Source of the DNA: Oxalobacteraceae sp. CFBP 8761
Lineage (GTDB): Bacteria > Pseudomonadota > Gammaproteobacteria > Burkholderiales > Burkholderiaceae_D
Direction: 5' to 3'
Assembly (NCBI GenBank): GCA_014841595.1
Contig: JACYUE010000006.1
Span: 48,745 to 112,744 of the forward strand
Length of the DNA stretch: 64,000 nt
Numbering within the stretch: the first letter of the stretch is position 1; every line of letters starts with the position of its first letter. Below the pieces are notes generated by a model. It had not been told where the DNA came from. It ran no database searches and saw only the letters and a program-made list of their open reading frames with translations. Made by a program: the position numbers and the translations under genes. This document shows positions 1 through 10,615 of this stretch, piece by piece.

Positions 1-664
<664 letters not shown>

Positions 665-1015
665 GAGATCTCCTGAATAACCTTCGTCCGGGCAGCGGTT
701 CCGCGAACAGCTCGGGCCGCTCTTGTAATTACAGCTCTTATGCTTTGGTTTTATGACAGATGAAAACGTGACAAACCGCGCAACCTTAGCAGCAACTTAA
801 GACTTTGAATAGGCAAATGTTGTGCCACCACAATGCACAAATTTGTACGTACCTTGCGCAGCTTCTTTTCTCCCTGCATCCCGTCAATACGGGCGCCAAC
901 GCCCGCCACACATGCATATGTGACGAATGCTTGACTGTGCGCCGTGCCTCCGGGATCATCAGCGCAGCGACGACGGCGCACCGCCCGTCGTCAACCATCA
1001 TGGAGACCTCGCACG
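665..1015. other. Divergent intergenic region without a gene
   Basis: This 351-bp gap separates the divergent TldD-like gene and the methyltransferase-like gene, so it should hold both promoters. It is more AT-rich than its flanks around 720-860. I see short perfect palindromes (ACAAATTTGT at 837-846, GTACGTAC at 845-852) but no convincing open frame, RNA or repeat. The ribosome binding site GGAG for the right-hand gene is at 1002-1005. Confidence 0.6.
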
Positions 1016-1801
<786 letters not shown>

Positions 1802-1908
1802 GCAACCTGCATGACGTGGGAAGGCCGAGGGTCTTCCCCGTATTTTCTTTTGCGGCGCACGTGTATATTCTTTCGGTTGATAGCCCTCCCGCGCAACCGA
1901 AGGAAACC

Positions 1909-3489
1909 ATGAAGACTTTGCGATTCGCCGTTCTCGCGCTGGCCATCTCCGGCGCGCTCCATGCCCAGGAAACCACGCCGCCCGAGGCCCAGCCGGCCGC
2001 TGCCACCGCGGTTCCCACCCCCGCCGTACCAGCCGCATCGCGCACCACCACGCCCGCCCCCGCCCTGCCTGCCGTCGAAAACTCGGTCGTCAAGATTTTT
2101 GCCACCGTGCGCCGGCCCGACCCGTACAAGCCCTGGACCAAGTCGGCACCAGCGGCCATTACAGGCTCCGGCGTCATCATCGAGGGCAAGCGCATCCTGA
2201 CCAACGCCCACGTGGTGGGTTACGCCAGCCAGGTCGAGGTGCAGGCCAGCCAGTCGGGCGAAAAGGTGTCGGCGAAGGTCATCGCGCTGGCACGCGGGCT
2301 CGATCTGGCGGTGCTGGAGCTCGATGATCCCAGCTTCTTCGACAAGCGCCCGCCGGTGCCACGCGCCGCCGTGCTGCCGGACGTGCGCCAGCAGGTGTTC
2401 GCCTACGGCTACCCGGTAGGCGGCAATTCGCTGTCGACCACCACCGGCATCATCTCGCGCGTGGAATTCGTCAACTACGGCGCCTTCAGCTCGGGCCTGC
2501 GCATCCAGATCGACGCACCGATCAACCCGGGCAACAGCGGCGGGCCGGTGATCGCCGGCGAGCGCATGATCGGCCTGGCATTCGCCAACGTGACCAATGC
2601 GCAGAGCATCGGCTACGTGATCCCGAACGAAGAAATCGAACTGTTCCTGCGAGACGTGGCCGACGGGGTCTACGACGGCAAGCCGCTGCTGCATGACAGC
2701 GTGCAGACGCTGGAAAGCCCGGCGCTGCGCCAGTACCTCAAGCTCGACAAGTCGGTCGAAGGCGCGGTGGTGCACCGGCCGTACCGTACCGACGCCGCCT
2801 GGCCGCTGAAGGAGTGGGACGTGATCACCCACATCGGCGAGCATGCGATCGACAACCAGGCGATGGTCAAGCTGGGCTCGAGCCTGCGCGTGCGCTTCCA
2901 GTACCGCATCCAGCAGGTGGCGAAGAACGGCAAGGTGCCGATGTCGATCATCCGCGGCGGCAAGCCAATGAAGGTCGAGGTGCCGGCCACCGGCGCGCGC
3001 CCGCTCCTGATACCGGACCTGGATGGCGGCTATCCGTCGTACTTCATCTATGGCCCGGTGGCGTTCTCGCGCGCCACCAGCGAATTCATGGCCTTTGTCA
3101 GCGGCAGCGCGCCGGGGATGAATGCGTATGCGTTCAACGCCAGTCCTCTTGTGACGCAACGCGGCGATTCACCGACACCCGAGCGCGAAGAACTGGTCGT
3201 GATCAGCGCGCCGTTCTTCCCGCACAAGCTGGTGAGCGGCTACAGCAACCGCTTCGGATCGGTCGTGGAATCGGTCAATGGCAAGCCGGTACGCAGCCTG
3301 GCGCATCTGGTGGCGCTGCTGCGCGACCTGAAGGACGAGCAGGTGGTGCTGAAGTTCGATCAGCGCTATGGCGAGACGATGATCCTGCCGCGCCAGGCGA
3401 CGCTGGATGCGACCGAGGAAATCCTGTCGGACAACGGGGTGCGCTCGCAGGGCTCGGACGACATGATGAAGGTGTGGCAGAAGCGGTAA
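1909..3489 (+). CDS. Deg/HtrA-like periplasmic serine protease with PDZ domains
   Basis: A 526-residue trypsin-like protease. The ATG at 1909 opens a clear signal peptide (MKTLRFAVLALAISGALHAQ), followed by a Pro/Ala/Thr-rich linker to about residue 55. The catalytic triad is visible: His101 in LTNAHVV, Asp132 in GLDLAVLEL and Ser210 in NPGNSGGP. Two PDZ-like regions follow (about 250-350 and 400-500, with SVVESVNGKPVRSL in the second). The layout resembles the Deg proteases with a C-terminal PDZ_3-type domain more than DegP/DegQ. It probably degrades or refolds damaged proteins in the periplasm. A strong hairpin just downstream, shared with the converging gene, probably ends its transcript. 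Confidence 0.88.
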   Translation: MKTLRFAVLALAISGALHAQETTPPEAQPAAATAVPTPAVPAASRTTTPAPALPAVENSVVKIFATVRRPDPYKPWTKSAPAAITGSGVIIEGKRILTNAHVVGYASQVEVQASQSGEKVSAKVIALARGLDLAVLELDDPSFFDKRPPVPRAAVLPDVRQQVFAYGYPVGGNSLSTTTGIISRVEFVNYGAFSSGLRIQIDAPINPGNSGGPVIAGERMIGLAFANVTNAQSIGYVIPNEEIELFLRDVADGVYDGKPLLHDSVQTLESPALRQYLKLDKSVEGAVVHRPYRTDAAWPLKEWDVITHIGEHAIDNQAMVKLGSSLRVRFQYRIQQVAKNGKVPMSIIRGGKPMKVEVPATGARPLLIPDLDGGYPSYFIYGPVAFSRATSEFMAFVSGSAPGMNAYAFNASPLVTQRGDSPTPEREELVVISAPFFPHKLVSGYSNRFGSVVESVNGKPVRSLAHLVALLRDLKDEQVVLKFDQRYGETMILPRQATLDATEEILSDNGVRSQGSDDMMKVWQKR

Positions 3490-3511
3490 CCCGCACTGCC
3501 GCCACCACGAC

Positions 3512-3537
3512 GACGCCCGCACCTGCATGCGGGCGTC
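3512..3537. terminator. Bidirectional hairpin terminator
   Basis: A perfect 10-bp stem, GACGCCCGCA paired with TGCGGGCGTC, with a 6-base loop. It lies between the stop of the Deg-like protease and the stop of the converging serine hydrolase. It is followed by ATTCGTTT on the plus strand, a weak T-tract. Confidence 0.65.
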
Positions 3538-3543
3538 ATTCGT

Positions 3544-5175
3544 TTACTTCGCCTTCTTCACGGGCGTGAAGAGCAGGTCCTGGAAGTCGTAGCTGAAGTC
3601 CGTCTCGGTCGATACGGGCTTCATGCGCAGGCGCTCGATCGAACCATCCGGCTCCAGCGAGAACGTCGCATACGCATCCGCGTTGAAGTTGCGCTCCTTC
3701 CAGCGCACGATGAAGGTGTCGTGCTGGAAGTGTTCCATTTCACCCGTCAGATCCGGCGTGCGCGCGAACGACATCACCAGCTTGCTGCCGGCGCGTTTGA
3801 TCGTCGCCTTGCCGTACCAGGCGTCTTCGTACTCGCCTTCGTAGCCGGCCAGCGCCAGCGACGGCTTCGACGCTTTCGCACGGCCCGTGCTTTCACCTTT
3901 TACGCGGGCCGCTTCCTTGGCGCTGGTCTCGTTCGCGATGTCGGCGATGCGGCCGATCCAGTCGGTCGGCGCGACGCCCAGGTAGCCGTCGAGCAGGCGA
4001 TATTGCAGCGCATTGAGCGATGGGCCGCTTTCGGCGTTGGTGAAGATCGCAATCCCCAGCTTCGCTTCCGGCACCAGCAGCACGCGCGAATAAAAGCCCT
4101 GCAGCGCGCCGCCGTGCATCGCCACCAGCTTGCCCTGGTAGTCGCGCAGCTGGAAGCCCAGGCCATAGGCCATGAAGTTGGGCCTGGTCGCCGCCAGCGA
4201 CGGCTTGGGCTGGCTGACCGTCATCGGCGTTTGCGCCGTCCACATCTCGCGGGCCTGCTTGTCGGACCACAGGCGTGCTTCCTTGCCGCCCGCTCCCGCC
4301 GGCAGGCGGCCGTTCTCGAGCAGCACATTCATCCAGCGCGCGATGTCTTCGGCATTGGTGTTGATGCCCACCGCGCCGACGGCGTTCGCCACCGGCATCG
4401 GCTTGACGACCGCCGCCTTGCCATTGATCTTGCTGTGCGGCGCCGACACGTTCATGCCGGCCGTGTGCGCGGCCAGGCTGGTGGTGGTGGCGGTCATGCC
4501 GACCGGATCGAGGATCCATTCGCGCATCGTCGTGCCCCAGTCCTTGCCGGACTTTTGCGCGATGATCTTGCCGGCCACGATGTAGAGCAAGTTGTCGTAG
4601 GCGTAGCTGTTGCGAAAGCTCGTTGCCGGCTTGATGTAGCGAAGGTTGTGGATGATTTCGTCGCTGGTGAAGGTGGTGGTTGGCCACCACATCAGGTCAC
4701 CGGCGCCCAGACCCAGGCCGCTGCGGTGCGTGAGCAGGTCGCGCACCGTCATCTCGGCCGTCACGTAGCTGTCGTACATGCGAAAGTCGGGCAGGTGCTT
4801 GATGACCGGGTCGTCCCAGTTCAACTTGCCCTGGTCGACCAGCATCGCCAGGCCGGCGGCAGTGAAAGCCTTGGAGTTCGACGCGATCTCGAACAGCGTC
4901 TTGCCGTCGACCGGTGTCGGGTCGCCCAGCTTGCGCACGCCGAAGCCCTGCGTGACGACGACCTTGCCGTCCTTGACCACGGCGATGGCGATGCCTGGCA
5001 CGTCGAAGGTTTTCAGGACGCGCTGCACGTCGGCGTCCAGGTTGTAGACGGGGACTGCCGCCGTGGTGGTTGGCGCTGCCACTGTTTGCGCGCCGGCCAG
5101 GCCGGCGCCGCAGAACGCAATCAGCACCGCGCCGGCGATGTGTTTCAACAGTCCGCTGGAAGAGCGCGTCATCAT
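3544..5175 (-). CDS. Serine hydrolase, beta-lactamase/penicillin-binding-protein fold (class C-like)
   Basis: A 543-residue secreted hydrolase. Residues 1-30 form a signal peptide. The nucleophile motif SxxK is at residues 99-102 (SNSK in FEIASNSKAF), the YxN motif at 193-195 (YDN), and an HGG motif (MHGGALQGF) lies near residue 355, together typical of the beta-lactamase/D-aminopeptidase/esterase superfamily. The last ~110 residues look like the DUF3471-type C-terminal barrel found in many of these proteins. The substrate is not deducible; esterase, peptidase or D-amino-acid peptidase are all possible. The start codon overlaps the stop of the upstream M1 aminopeptidase gene (ATGA), so the two are co-transcribed and probably translationally coupled, which favours a role in peptide breakdown. 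Confidence 0.88.
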   Translation of the reverse strand: MMTRSSSGLLKHIAGAVLIAFCGAGLAGAQTVAAPTTTAAVPVYNLDADVQRVLKTFDVPGIAIAVVKDGKVVVTQGFGVRKLGDPTPVDGKTLFEIASNSKAFTAAGLAMLVDQGKLNWDDPVIKHLPDFRMYDSYVTAEMTVRDLLTHRSGLGLGAGDLMWWPTTTFTSDEIIHNLRYIKPATSFRNSYAYDNLLYIVAGKIIAQKSGKDWGTTMREWILDPVGMTATTTSLAAHTAGMNVSAPHSKINGKAAVVKPMPVANAVGAVGINTNAEDIARWMNVLLENGRLPAGAGGKEARLWSDKQAREMWTAQTPMTVSQPKPSLAATRPNFMAYGLGFQLRDYQGKLVAMHGGALQGFYSRVLLVPEAKLGIAIFTNAESGPSLNALQYRLLDGYLGVAPTDWIGRIADIANETSAKEAARVKGESTGRAKASKPSLALAGYEGEYEDAWYGKATIKRAGSKLVMSFARTPDLTGEMEHFQHDTFIVRWKERNFNADAYATFSLEPDGSIERLRMKPVSTETDFSYDFQDLLFTPVKKAK

Positions 5176-7028
5176 GGCTTGCCCATCGCTTTGTCGACGC
5201 TCGATTGCGTCTCGGGGTGATAACGCTCGCGCGCCTTCTTGTAGACGCCTTCCGCCCAGGCGCGGTCCTCGGCTTTTTCGCGCAGTGCGGCGTACAGCGG
5301 CACCACGAACTTCTGGCGGCCCACGCTCATCAGGAAGGCTTCCATGTCCGGGCGCACGTCACGGTAGCCGGCGTGCACCGCCGCGCGGTAAAAGCGAAAC
5401 GCCACTTCGTTGTTGGTCGACTTGGCCAGGCCATAGGCGCGGTCGAGTTCTGCCAGTTTGGCGGCGTCGGCCTTCTTGTCGATATCGTTCAGGAACTTCA
5501 TCCACTCGACGGCGTTCCAGTTTTTGGCGTTCAACTGCGCGGTCGATACCGCGCCTTTCGTCCAGCCGTCGATTGCGGCATTCAGTTTGGCCAGGCGCTG
5601 CGACACGGCGCGCTGTCCGCTGGCCGGGATGCCCGGGCCGTGGATCCATTCGTCGAGCTCCGCGTCGCTCATGATCTTGGGGTTCTTCGCCAGCAGCTGC
5701 GCGCGCAGGTAGGCGATGAACTGCTCGTTGGTCACGCTCTGGAACGCATGCTGGTCGAACCAGCCGCGCAGGAATTGATCGAACGCGGCGCGGCCCGCGC
5801 GCTGCTCGAGCGTGTGCAGGAACCAGGCGCCTTTCGGGTAGGCCAGCGAGGTGTCCGGGTAGTCGGCGGCATTGGTGTCAGCCTGGCGCGAGACCAGTGC
5901 CTGCTTCGCTGGCGGCAGCTCCTTGAGCATTTCGAGCGCTTCTTCCTGCTCGAGCTGCAGGTTCATCAGCGCGACTTCCTTGCCGTAGATTTCTTCCAGA
6001 ATGCGGGTGGTGACGTAGGTGGTGAAACCTTCGTTGAGCCACCAGTGCTTCCAGGTTGCGTTGGTCACCAGGTTGCCCGACCAGCTGTGCGCCAGTTCGT
6101 GCGCCACCAGGTCGACCAGGCTGCGGTCGCCCGCGATCATGGTCGGGGTCAAAAAGGTCAGGCGCGGATTTTCCATGCCGCCGATCGGGAACGATGGCGG
6201 CAGCACCAGCATGTCGTAACGCCCCCAGCGATACGGGCCGTACAGCTTCTCGGCCGCGGCGACCATCTTCTCGGTGTCGGCCAGCTCGTACTCGGCCGCC
6301 TTGATGCGTTGCGGCTCGGCGTACACGCCGGTGCGGCCGCCCAGCGTGCGCGCTTCGAGCTCGCCGATGCCGATCGCCAGCAGGTACGACGGAATCGGCT
6401 GCGGCATCGTGAATTTCCAGCCGCCCTTGCCGGTTGCCTTCATGTCGTTATCGGCGCTCATCACCACGCGCAGGCCTTCCGGCGCCTCGATGCGCGCGGT
6501 GTAGGTAAAGCGCACGGCCGGCGTGTCCTGGATCGGCACCCACGAGCGGGCATTGATCGCCTGCGACTGGCTGAACATGAACGGGTACTTGCCCGACATC
6601 GTCTGCACCGGCTGCAGCCATTGCAGTGCGGTGGCCGTCGGCGCGGTGCGGTAATGGATACGCACTTTCGTCTGCCGCGCCGGCAGCTTGATCTGCAGGG
6701 GCTGGCCCTTCTCTTCATCGAACTTGCCGAGCGTGTAGTCGGCCTTGCGCCAGGCGCCCTTCGCGTCCTGCGCTTCGATCTTCGAGATCGTCAGCTCGCG
6801 CGTGTCCAGGTCGAGCGTGGTCGCTTTCTTGTCGATCCAGTTCAGCGTCAGCTCGGCGTAGCCGCCCAGGCTTTTCTTCGCGAAGTCGGCCTTCAGGTCC
6901 AGATGCAGGGCCGTGGTCTTGACCTGGTCGTATTTGGCGTAGCTGAGGGGATCGAGCGCGAACGCGTAAGCGCTCCACGCGCCCAGGAAGGCTGCGGTGG
7001 TGGCGCGCAGCAGGGTGCTTTTGTTCAT
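5172..7028 (-). CDS. M1-family zinc aminopeptidase, exported
   Basis: A 618-residue metallopeptidase. The start at 7028 (MNKSTLLRATTAAFLGAWSA) is preferred over a frame opening at 7118 because it begins a signal peptide. Hallmarks are the GGMEN exopeptidase motif near residue 282, the zinc site HELAH near 312 and the third ligand in NEGF near 331. The C-terminal third (helical, about 450-618) resembles the leukotriene-A4-hydrolase-like domain. It should remove N-terminal residues from peptides in the periplasm or outside. Its last four bases form an ATGA overlap with the next gene, the serine hydrolase. The upstream GAGAGA is a weak ribosome site. Confidence 0.92.
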   Translation of the reverse strand: MNKSTLLRATTAAFLGAWSAYAFALDPLSYAKYDQVKTTALHLDLKADFAKKSLGGYAELTLNWIDKKATTLDLDTRELTISKIEAQDAKGAWRKADYTLGKFDEEKGQPLQIKLPARQTKVRIHYRTAPTATALQWLQPVQTMSGKYPFMFSQSQAINARSWVPIQDTPAVRFTYTARIEAPEGLRVVMSADNDMKATGKGGWKFTMPQPIPSYLLAIGIGELEARTLGGRTGVYAEPQRIKAAEYELADTEKMVAAAEKLYGPYRWGRYDMLVLPPSFPIGGMENPRLTFLTPTMIAGDRSLVDLVAHELAHSWSGNLVTNATWKHWWLNEGFTTYVTTRILEEIYGKEVALMNLQLEQEEALEMLKELPPAKQALVSRQADTNAADYPDTSLAYPKGAWFLHTLEQRAGRAAFDQFLRGWFDQHAFQSVTNEQFIAYLRAQLLAKNPKIMSDAELDEWIHGPGIPASGQRAVSQRLAKLNAAIDGWTKGAVSTAQLNAKNWNAVEWMKFLNDIDKKADAAKLAELDRAYGLAKSTNNEVAFRFYRAAVHAGYRDVRPDMEAFLMSVGRQKFVVPLYAALREKAEDRAWAEGVYKKARERYHPETQSSVDKAMGKP

Positions 7029-7130
7029 GGTCTCTCGCGGAAAATGACAGCCCGGCCGGGCTGAAGGCGGGAGCAGAATAGCATGGGCGTCAGCCCGGCG
7101 AAAGCGCTGCCAGGCCATGCCGATACACTG

Positions 7131-8747
7131 TCAATACGCCAACGCTGCCTGCATGATCCACACCGGCGCGGACCACAGCACATTGCCGTCGTCCTGCGTG
7201 ACCTTCGCATAATAGAAGTGCGCTCCCGGGGCCGGCGTAAACGTGGTCTCGGCCTGCTGCGACAGGCGCGTGACCTCGCCGTTGCGACCCGGGACGCCCT
7301 CCATGATCGCCAGCGCCGCTACCTGCCGGCCAGCGGCGCTGGCGAAATTCGCGATCAAGGTGAGTGGCCCGCGGTTGGTGAACTGCGCGCCCATCACGTG
7401 GCCGTTGGCCGTCAACACCAGCTGGGACGCCTTGTCCATCGTCGCGAACACGCGGCGCGCCCTGAACGCGTCGACCAGACTGGCGCGGTTCAGCGCGACG
7501 CCCGTTGGCAGCAGCACCCCGGTGCGGTTGCCATACGACGCGCCCCAGTTGGCGCAGTGGTTGTCCTGGTTGGTGCTGAAGGCCAGCCGGTAGCCGGCTT
7601 CGAGCAAGCGGTTGCAGGCCCCTTCGAAATTGCTGCGGCGGGTTTCGGTCTCGGTCACGTTGTTCGAAAACGCGTTGGTGTTCATCACTTCGCACAGCAC
7701 CATCGCGGCGCCGCCATCCTCGGTGTAGGCGAGCGGCACGCCGCCCACCTGGAACTGGCCCGCTGGCGCCGGATGGTTGAACTGGCCCACCCAGCCGCGC
7801 TGGCGCATCAGCGTGTACAGCGCCGCGTAATCGCTGCGCGGCGTGATCGTGTCGGCGAATGGCGCCCCATTGGCGTTCGTTTCCCAGCCCAGCAACTCGT
7901 CACTGTTGAAGATATTGATATGGCCGCCCTTCTCGATGACGCCCCACTCGAGACCGTACAGCGCCAGGAAGCCCGGATGCTGCGCCGAGAACATGCTGGC
8001 GGCGGCCAGGCCCGCGCGGTACAGGGCACGGGCGGCAGCCGGGTCGGCATCGGGTGCGCTGCCTGACGAGCCGTCGAACATGTGGTTGTGTTCCGAGGCG
8101 ACGAGGATGTCCAGGCCACGGTCACGGGCATAGGCAAAGGCAGCAGCCGGCCCATACGGCGCCGACTGCGGCCGCTGGGCGCTCCGGCAGCTGGCGACAT
8201 CGGCGCCGCCGTCGCTGTGGTTGGTCTGGCTGTGCAGGTTGCCCAGCCAGACGGTATAAGGCAGCGCGCCGGGGGCCTGCACTGCCCCCGGCATGAAGGC
8301 GCCGGGCAGCGGTGCAAAGGCGGGCGTGGCCAGTGCGCGCGGTGTGCCGACTGCGATTTCCCATTCCTGATCGATCGCATCCTGTTCCGCGCGTTGTACC
8401 AGCGCGTGCAGGCGCACGCGATAGATGCCGTCCGGCGCCGGCTGCTTGCCCAGGCGCCCCGACCAGGGCACTGTCACCGTGATCTCGTCACCGGTCATCG
8501 TCACCTGGCCGCGCCACTGCAAAACGGTGCGCCCGCCCGGTGCGCGCAGGTCGACGCGCCAGTGGACATCGGCCGGCTGCGCCAGGCCGGGATACGCGAA
8601 CGTCAGCGTGAACGTGCGTGCAGCCAGCGGACCAGCATGAAATGGCGCATGCAGCGTGGCGTCGAATTCCTCGTGTTCGGCAGGGCCGGCGTTGGCGGGG
8701 CTGCAGCACAACGACAGGGCAAGGATGGGTAGACAGGCGGTTTTCAT
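7131..8747 (-). CDS. PHP-domain metallohydrolase, CehA/McbA-like, exported
   Basis: A 538-residue protein starting at the ATG at 8747, where a signal peptide begins (MKTACLPILALSLCCSPANA). An N-terminal beta-rich region to about residue 150 is followed by the metal-binding signature of PHP phosphoesterase-like enzymes: NLHSQTNHSDG near residue 168 and ASEHNHMFDG near 220, with further His/Glu residues later (GLEWGV; NQDNHCANWG). CehA/McbA relatives include carbaryl hydrolase, but most members have unknown substrates. No neighbour suggests a pathway. The upstream region toward the LysR gene is taken up by a MITE-like element, so its promoter must lie within about 110 bp or inside that element. 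Confidence 0.75.
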   Translation of the reverse strand: MKTACLPILALSLCCSPANAGPAEHEEFDATLHAPFHAGPLAARTFTLTFAYPGLAQPADVHWRVDLRAPGGRTVLQWRGQVTMTGDEITVTVPWSGRLGKQPAPDGIYRVRLHALVQRAEQDAIDQEWEIAVGTPRALATPAFAPLPGAFMPGAVQAPGALPYTVWLGNLHSQTNHSDGGADVASCRSAQRPQSAPYGPAAAFAYARDRGLDILVASEHNHMFDGSSGSAPDADPAAARALYRAGLAAASMFSAQHPGFLALYGLEWGVIEKGGHINIFNSDELLGWETNANGAPFADTITPRSDYAALYTLMRQRGWVGQFNHPAPAGQFQVGGVPLAYTEDGGAAMVLCEVMNTNAFSNNVTETETRRSNFEGACNRLLEAGYRLAFSTNQDNHCANWGASYGNRTGVLLPTGVALNRASLVDAFRARRVFATMDKASQLVLTANGHVMGAQFTNRGPLTLIANFASAAGRQVAALAIMEGVPGRNGEVTRLSQQAETTFTPAPGAHFYYAKVTQDDGNVLWSAPVWIMQAALAY

Positions 8748-8856
8748 GATGACAAGCTTGCAACTTCCCTGCCCTGTCACCTTGCGCCATGCGTGCTACG
8801 GTTGTCATCCTGATCATGTTCATTGATGAGTTTCAAGCTTACACAGCCGGGGTCAC

Positions 8857-9003
8857 AGCTGGGGTCAGGTCTGACATTCAGACACGACCTCAGCTTTAGC
8901 CACTTCTAATGGTGTCTTGCCCAGGATTTCATGGCCCGGCTCTAGCTAGTTCCGACTACTTGACTGTCGAGATCGTGTCCGAATGTCAGACCTGACCCCA
9001 GCT
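8857..9003. repeat. MITE-like palindromic element with 35-bp inverted ends
   Basis: The left end (8857-8891, starting AGCTGGGGTCAGGTCTGACA) and the right end (8969-9003, ending CAGACCTGACCCCAGCT) are inverted repeats that match at 33 of 35 positions; the interior is 77 bp with no reading frame of note. Related single ends occur at 47857 and 48215. Short palindromic elements whose ends read GGGGTCAG... are frequent in Proteobacteria and are often mobilised in trans by IS200-like/RAYT transposases; that link is inference, and no transposase is in the window. The right end lies 17 bp before the LysR start codon. Confidence 0.75.
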
Positions 9004-9020
9004 TTTCGTTATATTGGCGC

Positions 9021-9914
9021 ATGATCGACCAACTCGATATCTCCCACCTGCGTACGCTCGACGCGCTCGCGCGCTTTCCCACCATCTCGGCGGTGGCCGA
9101 GCACCTGGACGTGTCGCAGCAGGCGGTCAGCCTGCAACTGAAGAAAATCCGCACCATCCTGGGCGACCCGCTGTTCGTGCGTACTGGCCAGGGCATGGCG
9201 GCCACGCCGTACGCCAGGCTGATCGCGCCGCATATCGCGCAGGTGCTGGCGGGCCTGCATGCGATTCCGCTGCCATCGACTGTGCGGCCGGAAGACGTCG
9301 AGCGCACGCTGGTGGTCTCCGGCACCGACTACACGCAGAAGGTGATCGTGGCCGACCTGTTGCGCGACCTGCGCCACGCGGCGCCGAAGGTGAAGATCGC
9401 GGTGGTCGACCTCGAAGTCAGTGCCCTGACGCGCAAGCTGCACCAGGGCGAGATCGACGTGATCTTCACGGCCGAGGGTATCGCTGCCCCGGGCCTGGTG
9501 TCGATGCCGCTGTTTCTCGAGCAGTACCGCTGCGTGACGGCCGACCGCGCGCTGGCCGATGCAGGAACGATGCCGCTGGCCACCCTGGTGACGCACGACT
9601 TCATCGTCACTAATCCGAGCGGCGCCAGTTTCACGGGATCGGCCGACGGCTGGTTCGCGCGCCAGGGTTTGCAGCGGCGCGTGGTGGCGTCGGCGCCGTC
9701 GTTCTTCATGGCGCTCGAGTACCTGAAGGAATCGGCAATGGTGGCCTTCATGCCGGCACGCCTGCTGCCATGCGACGGCATCCATGAGATCGCGCTGCCC
9801 AAGTATCCGCCCGGTTATGGCGTGGTCGCGGCGTTTCACCCGACTGCGCAGAACGATCCGTTCATGATGTGGATGCTGGAGCGCATCAGGGCGCGGCTGG
9901 CGGCAGCGGCCTAG
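9021..9914 (+). CDS. LysR-family transcriptional regulator
   Basis: A 297-residue LysR-type regulator. The N-terminal winged helix-turn-helix is at about residues 8-62 (ISAVAEHLDVSQQAVSLQLKKI, then LGDPLFVRTGQGM), followed by a two-lobed effector domain (about 90-290). It lies upstream of a RidA-type gene on the same strand, which may be its target. No Shine-Dalgarno sequence precedes the ATG. A TATATT box at 9010-9015 and the end of the MITE-like element at 9003 sit immediately upstream, so expression may depend on element-borne sequence or on a very short leader. The effector is unknown. Confidence 0.9.
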   Translation: MIDQLDISHLRTLDALARFPTISAVAEHLDVSQQAVSLQLKKIRTILGDPLFVRTGQGMAATPYARLIAPHIAQVLAGLHAIPLPSTVRPEDVERTLVVSGTDYTQKVIVADLLRDLRHAAPKVKIAVVDLEVSALTRKLHQGEIDVIFTAEGIAAPGLVSMPLFLEQYRCVTADRALADAGTMPLATLVTHDFIVTNPSGASFTGSADGWFARQGLQRRVVASAPSFFMALEYLKESAMVAFMPARLLPCDGIHEIALPKYPPGYGVVAAFHPTAQNDPFMMWMLERIRARLAAAA

Positions 9915-10008
9915 CGTCACTTGTATCGGCTACAAGCGTCGACCGATTGCCGCGCGGGACGGGCCTGTCTATGCTGGCCGATTCCCTTCACCTGCCCAGG
10001 AGCGCCCC

Positions 10009-10413
10009 ATGACCATCGAACGCATCAACCCACCTGCCCTGTATGACGGCGCGCCGCACGGCCTGTCGCACGCCACGATCGACCATGACACTGGCCTGGT
10101 GTTCGTGTCCGGCCAGGTCGACTGGGACCGGGGTTACCAGGTCAGGCACACCACCTTGGCCGCGCAGACCGAAGGCGCAGCGCGCAACCTGATCACGGTG
10201 CTCGATGCCGCCGGCTCATCGGTCGAACAGATCCTGCAGCTGCGCGTCTATGTGCGCGGCGAGATTGGCGAGCACCTCGAGACCGTGGCCCCAATCCTCG
10301 TGCAGCACTTGGGCTTGCCCCGCCCTGCCTTGACCGGCATCGGTGTCGCTTCGCTCGCGTCACCCGATACGCTGGTTGAAATCGAGGCAGTCGCAAAGAT
10401 CGTTCGGCCTTAA
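10009..10413 (+). CDS. RidA/YjgF/UK114-family protein
   Basis: A 134-residue RidA-type protein with AGGAG six bases before the ATG. The family core is visible: FVSGQVDWD near residue 32, a central helix with TEGAARNLITVLDAAGSS and the strand ending VEIEAVAKI. RidA hydrolyses reactive enamine/imine intermediates made by PLP enzymes; the conserved Arg on the RVYV strand (QLRVYVRGEIGEH) is present. Many relatives beside LysR regulators belong to catabolic pathways, but no further pathway gene is adjacent here, so the exact substrate is open. Confidence 0.85.
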   Translation: MTIERINPPALYDGAPHGLSHATIDHDTGLVFVSGQVDWDRGYQVRHTTLAAQTEGAARNLITVLDAAGSSVEQILQLRVYVRGEIGEHLETVAPILVQHLGLPRPALTGIGVASLASPDTLVEIEAVAKIVRP

Positions 10414-10417
10414 CCGA

Positions 10418-10475
10418 CCAGTTTGTTTAGTAAACTGGCTAAACAGCCCAGTAAAACCCGGTAATGATTGCCGGG
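10418..10475 (+). terminator. Two hairpins after RidA gene; possible operator for the mannosidase operon
   Basis: Immediately after the RidA stop, CCAGTTT (10418-10424) pairs with AAACTGG (10432-10438), and a second stem CCCGGTAA/TTGCCGGG spans 10457-10475. Neither has a T-tract, so termination is uncertain. The same stretch also holds the dyad GTTTAG-N8-CTAAAC (10425-10444), a possible operator for the LacI-type regulator encoded downstream. Confidence 0.4.
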
Positions 10476-10615
10476 AAACCTGACTCCACCTATAACCTGT
10501 AAACAGGCTCGAGCGTGCGCGTTGATGACATCGCCCGCACGCTGGATGTGCCTCTGGCGTAGCGTATGAAGAACAGGCGGTGGGCTGTGCGCTCCCGCCA
10601 CGTGTGGAGACACCA

